This document shows, in pieces, positions 35,004-43,806 of a stretch of DNA of 45,766 nucleotides. The position numbers and the translations under genes are program-made. Source of the DNA: Candidatus Woesearchaeota archaeon (lineage in GTDB: Archaea; Nanobdellota; Nanobdellia; Woesearchaeales; BM511). Positions within the stretch are counted from its first letter, which is position 1, and the number at the start of each line of letters is the position of its first letter. The notes below the pieces were generated by a model that made no database searches, was not told where the DNA came from, and saw only the letters and a program-made list of their open reading frames with translations. Location of the stretch: assembly GCA_002867475.1 (NCBI GenBank), contig PKTL01000078.1, positions 1 to 45,766 on the forward strand, in the 5' to 3' direction.

Positions 35004-36298
35004 TTTTTTCCAACACCTAAATACTTGAATTCATTCTCAATCATTTTTTTAGATGAATAAATGTTCCTTCCATCAAAAATATGTAATGAAGATAATGATT
35101 CTTTTATCTTATCCCAACTAGGATTCCTGAATTCATCCCATTCAGTAAGCAAGACTATACAATCCGCACCTTTTACTGAATCATAGAGGTCTTCAGAATA
35201 ATATATATCTGGAAAATATTGTTTTGTATTTTCCATCGCTTCTGGATCGAAAGCCCTAACTTTTGCACCTTCATATAATAATTGTTTTATTAGCACTAAA
35301 GATGGTGCTTCACGCATATCATCTGTTTTAGGCTTGAATGATAATCCCCATATAGCAAAAGTTTTGTCTTTCAAATCTTCACCAATCAGCATCTTTAGCC
35401 GTTTAATAATTGAATCTTTCTGTCTTGAATTGACTTTTTCTATTGATTCAATAAGGTCATTTTCCAATCTATATTCTTTAAGTGTTGCTGATAATGATTG
35501 AACATCTTTTGGAAAGCATGAACCTCCATAACCTACTCCTGCTTGGAGAAATCTTGGACCAATTCGATCATCAAGACCAATACCTTTAGCAACCTCTTTT
35601 ATATCCGCTCCTATCTTTTCACATAAAGGAGCTAATTGATTCATGAAACTTATCCTGCATGCAAGCATTGCGTTTGATGCATACTTGATTAATTCAGAAC
35701 TTTTTATATCTGTAAAAACTAAAGGTTTATGAGTTCTTGCAATGCTTGAATAAAGGTCAGCCATTATCTCTTCTGCCTTTTCTGATTCAATACCAACAAC
35801 TATCCTATCCGGTACCATAAAATCTTGTACGGCACTTCCTTCTTTCAAGAATTCAGGATTTGAAACGATATCAAATTCCACATCAGTCAATTCAGAGATT
35901 GTTTTTTTTACCTTGTCAGCTGTGCCTACTGGAACTGTTGATTTATTGACTATCAATTTATAGGAATTCATATTTTTCCCTATTTCTTTTGCGACTTGCA
36001 AAACGAAAGTTAGATTTGTTGAACCATCCTCATTTGGAGGTGTTCCTACAGCAATGAATATTATCTCAGAATTTTTAATTGCTTTAATTCCATCAAGAGT
36101 AAATATTAATCTCTTTTCCTTTGAATTTCTTATTATTAATTCATCAAGACCGGGTTCATAGATTGGAACTATACCTCTATTTAACTGATTTATCCTTTCT
36201 TGATTCACATCAACTATTACTACTTCATTTCCTAATTCTGCAAGGCAAGTACCTGTAACTAAACCAACATAACCTGCACCAAAAACTGCTATTTTCAT
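35000..36298 (-). CDS. ugd: UDP-glucose 6-dehydrogenase
   Basis: A 432-residue three-domain dehydrogenase: KIAVFGAGYVGLVTGTCLAE (NAD site), VGTPPNEDGSTNL, SNPEFLKEGSAVQDF, the catalytic GGSCFPKDVQSL, and GLSFKPKTDDMREAPS. It oxidises UDP-glucose to UDP-glucuronate with two NAD. It is co-transcribed with the methyltransferase and shares a promoter element with uxs, which uses its product. Confidence 0.95.
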   Translation of the reverse strand: MKIAVFGAGYVGLVTGTCLAELGNEVVIVDVNQERINQLNRGIVPIYEPGLDELIIRNSKEKRLIFTLDGIKAIKNSEIIFIAVGTPPNEDGSTNLTFVLQVAKEIGKNMNSYKLIVNKSTVPVGTADKVKKTISELTDVEFDIVSNPEFLKEGSAVQDFMVPDRIVVGIESEKAEEIMADLYSSIARTHKPLVFTDIKSSELIKYASNAMLACRISFMNQLAPLCEKIGADIKEVAKGIGLDDRIGPRFLQAGVGYGGSCFPKDVQSLSATLKEYRLENDLIESIEKVNSRQKDSIIKRLKMLIGEDLKDKTFAIWGLSFKPKTDDMREAPSLVLIKQLLYEGAKVRAFDPEAMENTKQYFPDIYYSEDLYDSVKGADCIVLLTEWDEFRNPSWDKIKESLSSLHIFDGRNIYSSKKMIENEFKYLGVGKK

Positions 36299-36321
36299 CT
36301 TAATAATGGTTTGAGCTTTGT

Positions 36322-36342
36322 TTTTAAAAAAGTATTGATTTG
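36322..36342 (-). promoter_or_regulatory. ugd promoter with 21-bp element shared with uxs
   Basis: A 21-bp stretch identical to 34152-34172 begins 24 bp before the ugd ATG (21 bp for uxs). It provides the TATA-like T6A-rich core and an upstream AAATCAATAC part that may be a BRE or regulator site. Confidence 0.55.
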
Positions 36343-36357
36343 ATTCTCATAAATCAT

Positions 36358-37119
36358 TTATTGATTAGTAATTCCAATATCTGTAAAATCTATTTCAGGA
36401 TAATAACTTGCAAATCGTTTTATTCTTTCAATTTGATTTTTATTCAATTCTTTAAAACCCCTTCCTGATAAACCTTTATTGAATCTTGTGCCTTTTGATC
36501 CAGATGTTTTTTTAATTATATTAATAATTTTTTCTTGAGGATAATTAAGTCCAAGATGTTTAAGAATTCTATTAATAGTTTTTTCTTTTTTTAAAGTTAA
36601 ATCTTCAAAGTTAACAAATAAAATATTTTTATATTGTTCTTTTGATTTTTTCCAACTTATAAAAAAATTTATATGCCAAGGCACAACCAAATCTATTATC
36701 AAATCATATTGCTTTTCTTTTGAAAGCTTCGAAAATTCATTTTTTTCAATATATGCTTGTGATAATTCACAACTTTCTTTTAAAAAATGGTCCCTTGTAC
36801 TAATAACAATATCAAATATACTTCTTAATGTAACAATAGGTTTAATATTATAAGCTTTAAATATTTTTAATGAAAATTCATGACCTATAATGTGCTGAGT
36901 TATTATCTTATTTCCAAAACTATTAAACATGATCGCTAAAAAATCAATTTCTTGCTCTCTTCTTCCCCCATATAATAACCAGTTTCTTGCTTTATACCCT
37001 GTAATTTCTTCCATAGTTTTTCTTAAAAAAGTACTTCCTGACTTAGGCATCCCACATATAAAGATTAAGTTAAATAATTTAGGTATAAAAAATAATTTTA
37101 AAAAAAATTGATAAATCAT
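36358..37119 (-). CDS. PAPS-dependent sulfotransferase
   Basis: A 253-residue sulfotransferase. The 5'-phosphosulfate-binding loop is ICGMPKSGSTFLRKTM (about residues 21-36); the 3'-phosphate-binding region is around VTLRSIFDIVISTRDHF; ILFVNFEDLTLKKEK and SGSKGTRFNKGLSG match later family blocks. A hydrophobic N-terminal stretch (about 3-20) may be a membrane anchor or part of the first strand. TTATATAAAT (37141-37150) is centred about 26 nt before the ATG, so the message is probably leaderless. It lies just downstream of the PAPS-making operon, so it is the likely user of PAPS, on a glycan or protein. Confidence 0.88.
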   Translation of the reverse strand: MIYQFFLKLFFIPKLFNLIFICGMPKSGSTFLRKTMEEITGYKARNWLLYGGRREQEIDFLAIMFNSFGNKIITQHIIGHEFSLKIFKAYNIKPIVTLRSIFDIVISTRDHFLKESCELSQAYIEKNEFSKLSKEKQYDLIIDLVVPWHINFFISWKKSKEQYKNILFVNFEDLTLKKEKTINRILKHLGLNYPQEKIINIIKKTSGSKGTRFNKGLSGRGFKELNKNQIERIKRFASYYPEIDFTDIGITNQ

Positions 37120-37140
37120 CCTATCTGAGGATTTTAAACT

Positions 37141-37150
37141 TTATATAAAT
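37141..37150 (-). promoter_or_regulatory. Sulfotransferase promoter (TATA box)
   Basis: TTATATAAAT, 22-31 nt before the sulfotransferase ATG at 37119. The rest of the 111-bp gap up to 37230 is AT-rich and holds no gene that I can see. Confidence 0.55.
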
Positions 37151-37230
37151 TTTTCTATACATTGCCAATATAAAATATATTATATTAATACTAATCTTAT
37201 TAAAATATAAAAATTAGGCAAATTCTGGGG

Positions 37231-37806
37231 TTATGATAAAATCTGAGTTATTTTCTCAGCACATTCTTCAATGCTTTCTTTTCCTGTATTTATTGTTATT
37301 TCTGGACTGTTTGGTTTCTCATATTCTTGGTCTATTCCTGTAAAGTCTTTTATCTCACCTTTCCTTGCTTTTTTGTATAGTCCTTTTGGGTCACGTTTTT
37401 CACACTCTTCCAAAGAACAATCAACAAAGACTTCTATAAAATCATCTCCAATAAGACTTCTTGCAAAATCCCTATCTTTTCTAAATGGACTTATAAAACA
37501 TACTAACACTGTAACTCCAGATTCATAAAGAAGTTTGGTTACTTCGGCAACTCGTCGAATGTTTTCTTCTCTATCTTTAGAACTAAACCCCATATCTGAA
37601 TTCAAGCCATGTCGTACATTGTCTCCATCTAAGACAAAGGTCAATATTTTTTTATCGTGAAGGTTTTTTGCTACTTCATTTGCAATTGTTGATTTGCCAG
37701 AACCAGAAAGACCTGTAAACCATAAGACCTTATTTGAAAAACCTAATAATTTACGCCTATCATTAAGACTTATTGAATGCTCATGCCATTTAATGTTTTC
37801 ATTCAT
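37231..37806 (-). CDS. cysC: Adenylylsulfate kinase
   Basis: A 191-residue APS kinase with an intact P-loop [18 protein letters not shown] (residues 29-46), [20 protein letters not shown] (60-79), the [13 protein letters not shown] helix, and [14 protein letters not shown]. It phosphorylates APS to PAPS. It is the last gene of the operon cysD-DUF2061-cysN-cysC and overlaps cysN by 4 nt. All catalytic motifs are present, in contrast with the decayed copy fused to CysN. Confidence 0.95.
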   Translation of the reverse strand: MNENIKWHEHSISLNDRRKLLGFSNKVLWFTGLSGSGKSTIANEVAKNLHDKKILTFVLDGDNVRHGLNSDMGFSSKDREENIRRVAEVTKLLYESGVTVLVCFISPFRKDRDFARSLIGDDFIEVFVDCSLEECEKRDPKGLYKKARKGEIKDFTGIDQEYEKPNSPEITINTGKESIEECAEKITQILS

Positions 37807-39575
37807 GGTAGAAATATTATCCTCTCATCTCGTAAATATTCTAATATTGCTATAGTATTTTCTTTCATATCCATGTCAGGTTTTAATAAAAGGTCTGATG
37901 CACCATTTTCGCTAGATATTTTAATAACTTTAATTTCGTCTTCTCCAACTATCATTTTTAGCATTTGTATATCCTCATAGGTCAGATCACTTGCTGTAGC
38001 GATAATTAAGGTTCCTGATTTTATCATTAGATTTGCTATTTCTCCTAATCTTCGGACATGTTCTGATGAATTTTTTTTAATATCAATATTTAATCCACTT
38101 ACAATATTGCTCATCCCAACATAATATACATTTCTTCCATGGTCAAAAAGCTCTCTTTCAACCATTTTTCCAAGAGGTTTCTTATCATATTCTTTTTCTC
38201 CAGTTATTAATACCATGCATGGTTTTTGTGCAAAACGAACACTTCTCTCTTCAAAAGTCACACTGCTTTTTTCCCATTTCTCTTCTCTAAGAAGAAGCTG
38301 TTTCTGTATCTTGCTTGCTCTCTTGTCCATGTTAGCAGTTATTATTCCACCGCCAGAAATAAGATATTCATCAACTATCACGAATCGTCCCAGTTCTTCA
38401 ATATCTTTTGCTAGATCAAAAGCTAAAGGATCATTCAATTCTAAAATGCATTCTGCAACGTCATGTCTTTCAACTTGTTCCTTATTGTTTGAATCAAGGC
38501 TTGTTGCATCGATTATTCTTTCAATTGATCGAAGTCTCATCTTGACCTTATCGGTCCCTACTTTTAGATAATATGTTTTATCTTTTGTTAAGGGAGAATG
38601 GCTCATCCAGAAAATGTTTGCTTTTATCAATGAACTTGATTGGCACATCTTCTCAGTTTTTTTACATATAACTTCTCCTCTTTTGACATATATCTGTTCT
38701 TCGAGAGTAAACCCGATTGATTCTCCGGATAAAGCACTATCCATTACAGGTGTATTGAAGGATTCTATTGTTTTTATCTTAGAAGTCTTGTTTGATGGTA
38801 AAAATACTATTTCATCTCCTACATTTATCTTTCCTGTTTCTATCTTTCCTGCAAAAACTCGTCTGTCATCTCCTTTATCTGTGAACTTGTATATGTCCTG
38901 TAATGGCATTCTGAAAGGTTTTTCAAAAGATGCTTTGCTTTTTTCAAAGCTATCTAAAAAATCCAATACAGTAGTTCCTTTATACCAATCCATTTTTTTA
39001 GATTTTTCTGCTATATTATCTCCTTCAAATGCAGATATAGGTATGAATCCTTTTGGTTTTATACCTATCTCTTTTAAGAAATTAGAATATTCTTGTTTGA
39101 CTTCCTCATATCTTTTTTCAGAATGATCAACAAGATCCATCTTGTTTATACATACAAGTATCTGTTTTATTCCAAGCATAGACAATAAATAACCATGTCT
39201 TTTTGAGTTTTCCATTACACCTTCTTTAGCATCAATAAGAAGTATAGCTGATTCGGCACGTGAAGCACCAGTTATCATATTTTTCAAAAATTCTATATGT
39301 CCTGGCGCATCGATTATAAGGTAGTCTCTTTTTTTTGTTTGAAAATGTATTCTTGCCGCGTCTATTGTTATTCCTTGTGCTTGTTCATTTTTTAATGCGT
39401 CAAGCAAAAATGCATATTCAAACGGTCTTGAATTACTTTTACAATAAGCTTTTACTGATTCAAGCTTTCCATCTGGAAGACTTCCAGTGTCAGAAAGAAG
39501 CCTTCCAAGAAGTGTACTTTTTCCATGATCCACATGACCTACAACCACAAGACGTAAGAAATCTTCATTCTTCAT
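37803..39575 (-). CDS. cysN: Sulfate adenylyltransferase GTPase subunit with decayed APS-kinase domain
   Basis: A 590-residue protein. Residues 1-430 are a CysN-type GTPase: [14 protein letters not shown] (G1), [10 protein letters not shown] (G2), DAPGHIEF (G3), NKMD (G4), then EF-Tu-like beta barrels. Residues about 450-590 align with APS kinase ([42 protein letters not shown]), but the P-loop is replaced by GEKEYDKK and DGDN by VGMS, so this part should not be catalytic. The arrangement looks like a CysNC fusion whose kinase half has lost function while a separate CysC is encoded downstream. It overlaps the DUF2061 gene by 11 nt. Confidence 0.92.
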   Translation of the reverse strand: MKNEDFLRLVVVGHVDHGKSTLLGRLLSDTGSLPDGKLESVKAYCKSNSRPFEYAFLLDALKNEQAQGITIDAARIHFQTKKRDYLIIDAPGHIEFLKNMITGASRAESAILLIDAKEGVMENSKRHGYLLSMLGIKQILVCINKMDLVDHSEKRYEEVKQEYSNFLKEIGIKPKGFIPISAFEGDNIAEKSKKMDWYKGTTVLDFLDSFEKSKASFEKPFRMPLQDIYKFTDKGDDRRVFAGKIETGKINVGDEIVFLPSNKTSKIKTIESFNTPVMDSALSGESIGFTLEEQIYVKRGEVICKKTEKMCQSSSLIKANIFWMSHSPLTKDKTYYLKVGTDKVKMRLRSIERIIDATSLDSNNKEQVERHDVAECILELNDPLAFDLAKDIEELGRFVIVDEYLISGGGIITANMDKRASKIQKQLLLREEKWEKSSVTFEERSVRFAQKPCMVLITGEKEYDKKPLGKMVERELFDHGRNVYYVGMSNIVSGLNIDIKKNSSEHVRRLGEIANLMIKSGTLIIATASDLTYEDIQMLKMIVGEDEIKVIKISSENGASDLLLKPDMDMKENTIAILEYLRDERIIFLP

Positions 39576-39777
39576 CTAGAACACCCCAAGAGATATTGTT
39601 CCATGCTCGTTCATGAAAATAATATATTGTCATTTTAACAAAGACTTCTATTATGCCAAGTGAAATAGCAAACTTAACACTGCCTGTAACTAGAAATACC
39701 ATAATTAGAGTAGCAATTGATGCTGTAACTCTCCAAGTTATGCTTTTAGTAACACTTCTTTTTGGATGTTCTTTCAC
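39565..39777 (-). CDS. DUF2061 small membrane protein
   Basis: A 70-residue protein with two hydrophobic segments (about 14-32 and 36-53) and the DUF2061 pattern [18 protein letters not shown] and [17 protein letters not shown]2061 proteins are often encoded with sulfate adenylyltransferase or APS kinase genes, as here, where it sits between cysD and cysN and overlaps both (4 and 11 nt). Its function is unknown; membrane tethering or transport linked to sulfate activation is a guess. Confidence 0.85.
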   Translation of the reverse strand: MKEHPKRSVTKSITWRVTASIATLIMVFLVTGSVKFAISLGIIEVFVKMTIYYFHERAWNNISWGVLDEE

Positions 39778-40655
39778 ATATATCCCTCCCTTCTTAGTGT
39801 TTCAAGGCCACCACCATCATCCTTATCCTGTGCTCGACCGCTTCGCTCAGCTATCTTAGAGAATTTACCGCTTTCAAGTTCAGCAATTATTTCAGCAACA
39901 TTCTTTGCTGTTGATTCAACAGGTGTTGTGCAAGGATAGCAACCTAGAGACCTATAACGCCTCCCTTCTCCTTGGTCATAATATAAGCTAACTGTAGGGA
40001 TATTCTCTCGTTCAATATATTTCCATATGTCCAGCTCTGTCCAATCAAGTATAGGATGTATACGGATATGTGTTCCTGGTGCAAAATCCGTGTTGAATTG
40101 GTTCCATAGCTCTGGTGGTTGATCATCAAGATTCCAATCATTTTCCTTATTTCTAGGACTAAAATATCTTTCTTTTGACCTGCTTCCTTCTTCATCCGCT
40201 CTTAGACCAACTATAACTCCTGTATAAGGTTCCTTATTATTATCAACATCATATTTTCCAGTCTCATGGTTCATTCGATATCTTTTCCAAGCTCCTGAAA
40301 GAGTATTTTTTAAGGCTTCAGTCTTTAGATTTCTACAGCATTGTATCCTATCAACATTTCCATCAGGAAAAGTTTGTTTATCATTGAGTGCATCAGTATT
40401 TTCTCCATAGACCATGTTAAGGTTCCATTTACGAGCCAGATTATCCCTGTATTCTATCATTTCTGGAATTTTATAATGAGTATCTATATGGGCTAAGGTT
40501 ATAGGTACATGGCCAAAGAATGCTTTTCGTGCAAGCCATAAAAGAACTGTGCTGTCTTTTCCTATACTCCAAAGCATTGCAAGATTATCAAAATTTGCAT
40601 ATGCTTCACGAAGAATATATATCGCTTGAGCCTCCAACTGATCCAACCTATCCAT
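39774..40655 (-). CDS. cysD: Sulfate adenylyltransferase subunit 2
   Basis: A 293-residue PP-loop ATPase: [20 protein letters not shown] (SxGKDS), [49 protein letters not shown] and [15 protein letters not shown], all as in bacterial CysD. With CysN it makes APS from sulfate and ATP. I place the start at 40655 because a TATA box (40677-40685) is then about 26 nt upstream, matching leaderless genes nearby; an ATG at 40670 is too close to it. PAPS reductase (CysH) can resemble CysD, but the CPCTTPVES tail and partner genes support CysD. Confidence 0.94.
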   Translation of the reverse strand: MDRLDQLEAQAIYILREAYANFDNLAMLWSIGKDSTVLLWLARKAFFGHVPITLAHIDTHYKIPEMIEYRDNLARKWNLNMVYGENTDALNDKQTFPDGNVDRIQCCRNLKTEALKNTLSGAWKRYRMNHETGKYDVDNNKEPYTGVIVGLRADEEGSRSKERYFSPRNKENDWNLDDQPPELWNQFNTDFAPGTHIRIHPILDWTELDIWKYIERENIPTVSLYYDQGEGRRYRSLGCYPCTTPVESTAKNVAEIIAELESGKFSKIAERSGRAQDKDDGGGLETLRREGYM

Positions 40656-40668
40656 AAAAAATTCTAAC

Positions 40669-40693
40669 AAATAACTATTTATATAAGTTATTT
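40669..40693. promoter_or_regulatory. Inverted repeat flanking the cysD TATA box
   Basis: AAATAACT (40669-40676) and AGTTATTT (40686-40693) are perfect 8-bp inverted repeats on either side of ATTTATATA, the cysD TATA box. A dimeric regulator bound here would block TBP. The adjacent divergent gene encodes an AbrB-PhoU protein. Confidence 0.55.
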
Positions 40694-40718
40694 ATATAAA
40701 TTATATAAATTATATAAA
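40692..40718 (+). promoter_or_regulatory. Triple TTATATAAA promoter of the AbrB-PhoU gene
   Basis: Three perfect back-to-back copies of the 9-bp unit TTATATAAA. The first is centred about 29 nt before the ATG at 40725, the usual place for a leaderless start. Confidence 0.5.
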
Positions 40719-40724
40719 AATAAG

Positions 40725-41585
40725 ATGTATAGGAAAATAATAAAGCAAGGTAAAGGAGCATATACTATCAGCCTTCCAAAAAATTGGATTGAGAAAAACA
40801 ATCTTTCAAACAGCAATCAAATAGAAGTTATTGAAGAAGGATTAGACCTCCTTATAAAATCAAAAAAAAAGAAAAGCGAAAGTAACATATCTATAGAGCT
40901 TGACGAATATTCAACAACAGAATATAGAAATATAATCGGAAGTTTATATAGAGGAGGATATGACACCATAGAGATAAAAGCAAAAAAGAAATTAAAAATA
41001 AAAAATCTTCAAGAAGCAATAAATTCTATCTATGGATTAGAGCTCTTCTATGAGAATAATAATTATATCATAAAAACTATCTACTTAACTGAAAGTACAA
41101 ATATAAATGATCACATAAAACTGATGGTATCTTCAATATCACAGATCCAAAACCTCATAATCCTTGATGTTGAAAACAACAATAAGGATTCAAGCAAAGA
41201 GATAAATAGATTAAGAAACATAATATTAAAACAAAGAGATCTTATAATCAGGATAATAAAAAAAGAAAAATTATTTGATAATAACATCTTCCCATTCTAC
41301 AATATTTCCATAAGCCTATGGAATATTGCAAGAAGCTATATGCATATGTATGAAGATATAAAAAACATAAAGAATATCCAATTATTTGAAAGCGTAGCTG
41401 ATTATTTTAATAGTTCCTTTTCAAGCTTTAAATTATCAGAGAATGAGCTTAGACTAAGAAATAAAAAATATCAAAAACAATATTTAGAAACCACTAATTC
41501 AAATTCAAACATGAAACCTTATCTGGTTTCAGCATTATTCCAGATACAGCAATGCGATTCTTATTTATACCTACTTAGCAAGTGA
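40725..41585 (+). CDS. AbrB/SpoVT-PhoU domain regulator
   Basis: A 286-residue protein. Residues about 1-45 form an AbrB/SpoVT-like DNA-binding domain (KQGKGAYTISLPKNWIEKNNL, VIEEGLDLLI). Residues about 90-280 are helical and PhoU-like. Archaeal proteins of this build are annotated as phosphate-uptake regulators, but no phosphate genes are here; it is divergent from cysD and shares a 69-bp promoter region with it, so control of sulfate activation is likelier. It overlaps the convergent cysQ by 15 nt. Confidence 0.8.
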   Translation: MYRKIIKQGKGAYTISLPKNWIEKNNLSNSNQIEVIEEGLDLLIKSKKKKSESNISIELDEYSTTEYRNIIGSLYRGGYDTIEIKAKKKLKIKNLQEAINSIYGLELFYENNNYIIKTIYLTESTNINDHIKLMVSSISQIQNLIILDVENNNKDSSKEINRLRNIILKQRDLIIRIIKKEKLFDNNIFPFYNISISLWNIARSYMHMYEDIKNIKNIQLFESVADYFNSSFSSFKLSENELRLRNKKYQKQYLETTNSNSNMKPYLVSALFQIQQCDSYLYLLSK

Positions 41586-42356
41586 AACCAGTTCTTCATG
41601 ATTCTTATTGTTTGAAGCGACAAACCCATTTAGAAGAGTGTTTTCTTGATTAAACCTTATCTTGTTACCTTCTAAATCTGTTATCTTTCCACCTGCTTCA
41701 ATTAGTACCGCAGTCATTGCACATATATCCCATTCGTGAGTGTTTCCAAACCTAAAATACACATCGCTAGTCCCATTTGCAATCAAACAGCCTTTAAGCG
41801 AGCTCCCTTTAGGAACAGTATTCTTAAACAATGGAATGATTTTTTGTTCTTTCTCTCCTGCGTGGGATCTACTGATAGAAAGATTCATCTCTTCAAATCT
41901 TGAATTATCTGAAACAGTTATTTCCCTTTTTCCTTCTTTAATCTCTTCGAAAGCACCGTTTCCTTTTACAGCATAGAAAAGTTCGTCTATCGCTGGAGAA
42001 TAAACCATCCCTAAAACAGGTTCTTCATCTTTTACAAGAGCTACATTTATTGTGAATTCCCCATTTTTCTTGATGAATTCCTTAGTTCCATCAATTGGAT
42101 CTATTATCCAGACATATTCATTTTCTAATCTTGAAAGATCATCTGCATCTTCTTCTGTAAGTATTGAATATCTAGGAAAGTTCTCTTTTAATCCTTTTAC
42201 TATTATCTCATTTGCTTCCAAGTCTGCTTTTGTCAAAGGACTGTTATCAGACTTCATATCGACATTGAAATCTTCATTTTCATAGATTTCCATTATTCTT
42301 TGCCCTGCTTTAATAACAAGCCCTTTAGAGACTTCAAACTCTTTTTCTAAATACAT
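41571..42356 (-). CDS. cysQ: 3'(2'),5'-bisphosphate nucleotidase CysQ
   Basis: A 261-residue inositol-monophosphatase-family enzyme: PLTKADLEANE (40-50), LTEED (66-70), WIIDPIDGTKEFI (83-95), and EWDICAMTAVLIEAGG (208-223), the metal-binding set of CysQ. It hydrolyses PAP, the by-product of sulfotransferases, to AMP. A generic inositol phosphatase is possible, but the KEFI variant after DGT and the nearby PAPS genes support CysQ. It overlaps the flippase gene by 23 nt. Confidence 0.9.
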   Translation of the reverse strand: MYLEKEFEVSKGLVIKAGQRIMEIYENEDFNVDMKSDNSPLTKADLEANEIIVKGLKENFPRYSILTEEDADDLSRLENEYVWIIDPIDGTKEFIKKNGEFTINVALVKDEEPVLGMVYSPAIDELFYAVKGNGAFEEIKEGKREITVSDNSRFEEMNLSISRSHAGEKEQKIIPLFKNTVPKGSSLKGCLIANGTSDVYFRFGNTHEWDICAMTAVLIEAGGKITDLEGNKIRFNQENTLLNGFVASNNKNHEELVSLAK

Positions 42357-43779
42357 TTTTCCCTGTCACCAAAAATTCCTTAAATAATATTTTGTCTTCT
42401 TTTTCAAGTCCTAAGATCAAAAGCATCAATAAATAAATAGTGGCCCCTATTGGAACGATTATTAAAATAGGCAAAAATAAGATATATTTTAAAGACGCCA
42501 CCATCACTAAAGCAGATATTATAACCTTGAGATAATATAATTTAAATTTAATTTTTATAAAATTCTTATTAATATAATAATACATCAATATAAAATTCAA
42601 AGCCATTGTAAATACTGTTGTGAATGCTGCTGCTTTATATGAATATAGAGGTATGAATATTAAATTTAGAATTATATTGAATATTGCTCCAATCATCATT
42701 ATAATGCTAAATCTTTTTTGCTCATCAATAGAATTCAAAAGATTCCCCATTATCAGGTTCAAAAACAAAAATAATTCAGACCATATCAAGACCTGTAAGG
42801 ATATTGTTGAACCGACAAAAGACCTACCATAAATGAAAAAGATAAACCGATCTGCAAGCAAAGTTGTAGCTAAAACAATAGGCAATATTAATGTAAATAT
42901 ATATCTAAATATACGTAAAAAAAGTTGTCTTAAAAGAGACTTATTTTCAACAAAAAGCTTAGACATTGAAGGTAACAATGCAACCATCAATAACCCTGGA
43001 ATTATATTCAATGTATCTATTAATTTATATGCAGCATTATACCATCCAGTAACTTCATTATTAACCATCAATGAAAGCATTATAGTGTCTATTCTAAAGA
43101 TTATGAAAGTAAAAGATGCTATAAAAAAATAAGGAAGTGCCTTAGTTGCTAATTTCTTCCATTTTTCAATATTGAATAAAGGCAATATATTTATTCTTTT
43201 CATGATAAATACTGTTAAAATGATAAATTGGGATAAATTAGAAATTAAAAGAACCAAAATAAAATATGGTAAAGATTTTGTCTTAAAAAGAATAAAAACC
43301 CCTAAAATCAATGCTATAATTCTTTCACAAAATGAAGCAAATGAACCATATTGCATCTGATTATTGCTTTCAAAATATGCTATGAAAATACCACTAAATA
43401 TGGATATGAACTGTATAAATGCAGCAAAAATAAGTGAAAGCTGTAATATTTTATTATCATTAAAAAACCAGGCATATATAGATATTATAAATAACACTAT
43501 TAAACCTAAAGATAATTTTATTCCAATAATGTTTCTTATAAATTCTTCAGCCTTTTTTTGATTCCTTGCAACATCTTTTAATATGATTACATTAAGACCA
43601 AAATTTACTATTAAAAAAAATACTGATGCAAAAGCAAAAGCAAAACTATATTGTCCAAGACCCACATCACCAAGATTCCTAGCAATAGCAACAATCAATA
43701 TATATCCAATAATACTATTAATTAATCTACTAGCTGTAAGCCAGGCAGTGTTAGTTAGGATTGTTTTTTTTAATGACAT
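42334..43779 (-). CDS. Wzx-like polysaccharide/oligosaccharide flippase
   Basis: A 481-residue polytopic protein with about 12-14 TM helices, of the MVF/PST superfamily: SLKKTILTNTAWLTASRLIN at the N-terminus, ARNLGDVGLGQYSFAFAFAS, and GWYNAAYKLIDTL in the middle. These are the usual Wzx/RfbX signatures. It would move a lipid-linked oligosaccharide outward, in parallel to or instead of the SMR pair. It lies between cysQ and the PMI-type cupin in one operon, linking flipping with sulfation and mannose supply. Confidence 0.87.
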   Translation of the reverse strand: MSLKKTILTNTAWLTASRLINSIIGYILIVAIARNLGDVGLGQYSFAFAFASVFFLIVNFGLNVIILKDVARNQKKAEEFIRNIIGIKLSLGLIVLFIISIYAWFFNDNKILQLSLIFAAFIQFISIFSGIFIAYFESNNQMQYGSFASFCERIIALILGVFILFKTKSLPYFILVLLISNLSQFIILTVFIMKRINILPLFNIEKWKKLATKALPYFFIASFTFIIFRIDTIMLSLMVNNEVTGWYNAAYKLIDTLNIIPGLLMVALLPSMSKLFVENKSLLRQLFLRIFRYIFTLILPIVLATTLLADRFIFFIYGRSFVGSTISLQVLIWSELFLFLNLIMGNLLNSIDEQKRFSIIMMIGAIFNIILNLIFIPLYSYKAAAFTTVFTMALNFILMYYYINKNFIKIKFKLYYLKVIISALVMVASLKYILFLPILIIVPIGATIYLLMLLILGLEKEDKILFKEFLVTGKNVFRKRV

Positions 43780-43806
43780 TAAGAAATAAAAAGAAAATAA
43801 TTATTT

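Noticed and set aside
38614-39126. A 170-codon plus-strand open frame opposite cysN
   Set aside because: It lies wholly within a well-supported CysN GTPase gene and has no recognisable motif.
39774-40655. PAPS reductase (CysH) instead of CysD
   Set aside because: Length, the [13 protein letters not shown] block and the CPCTTPVES tail are those of CysD, and CysN is adjacent.
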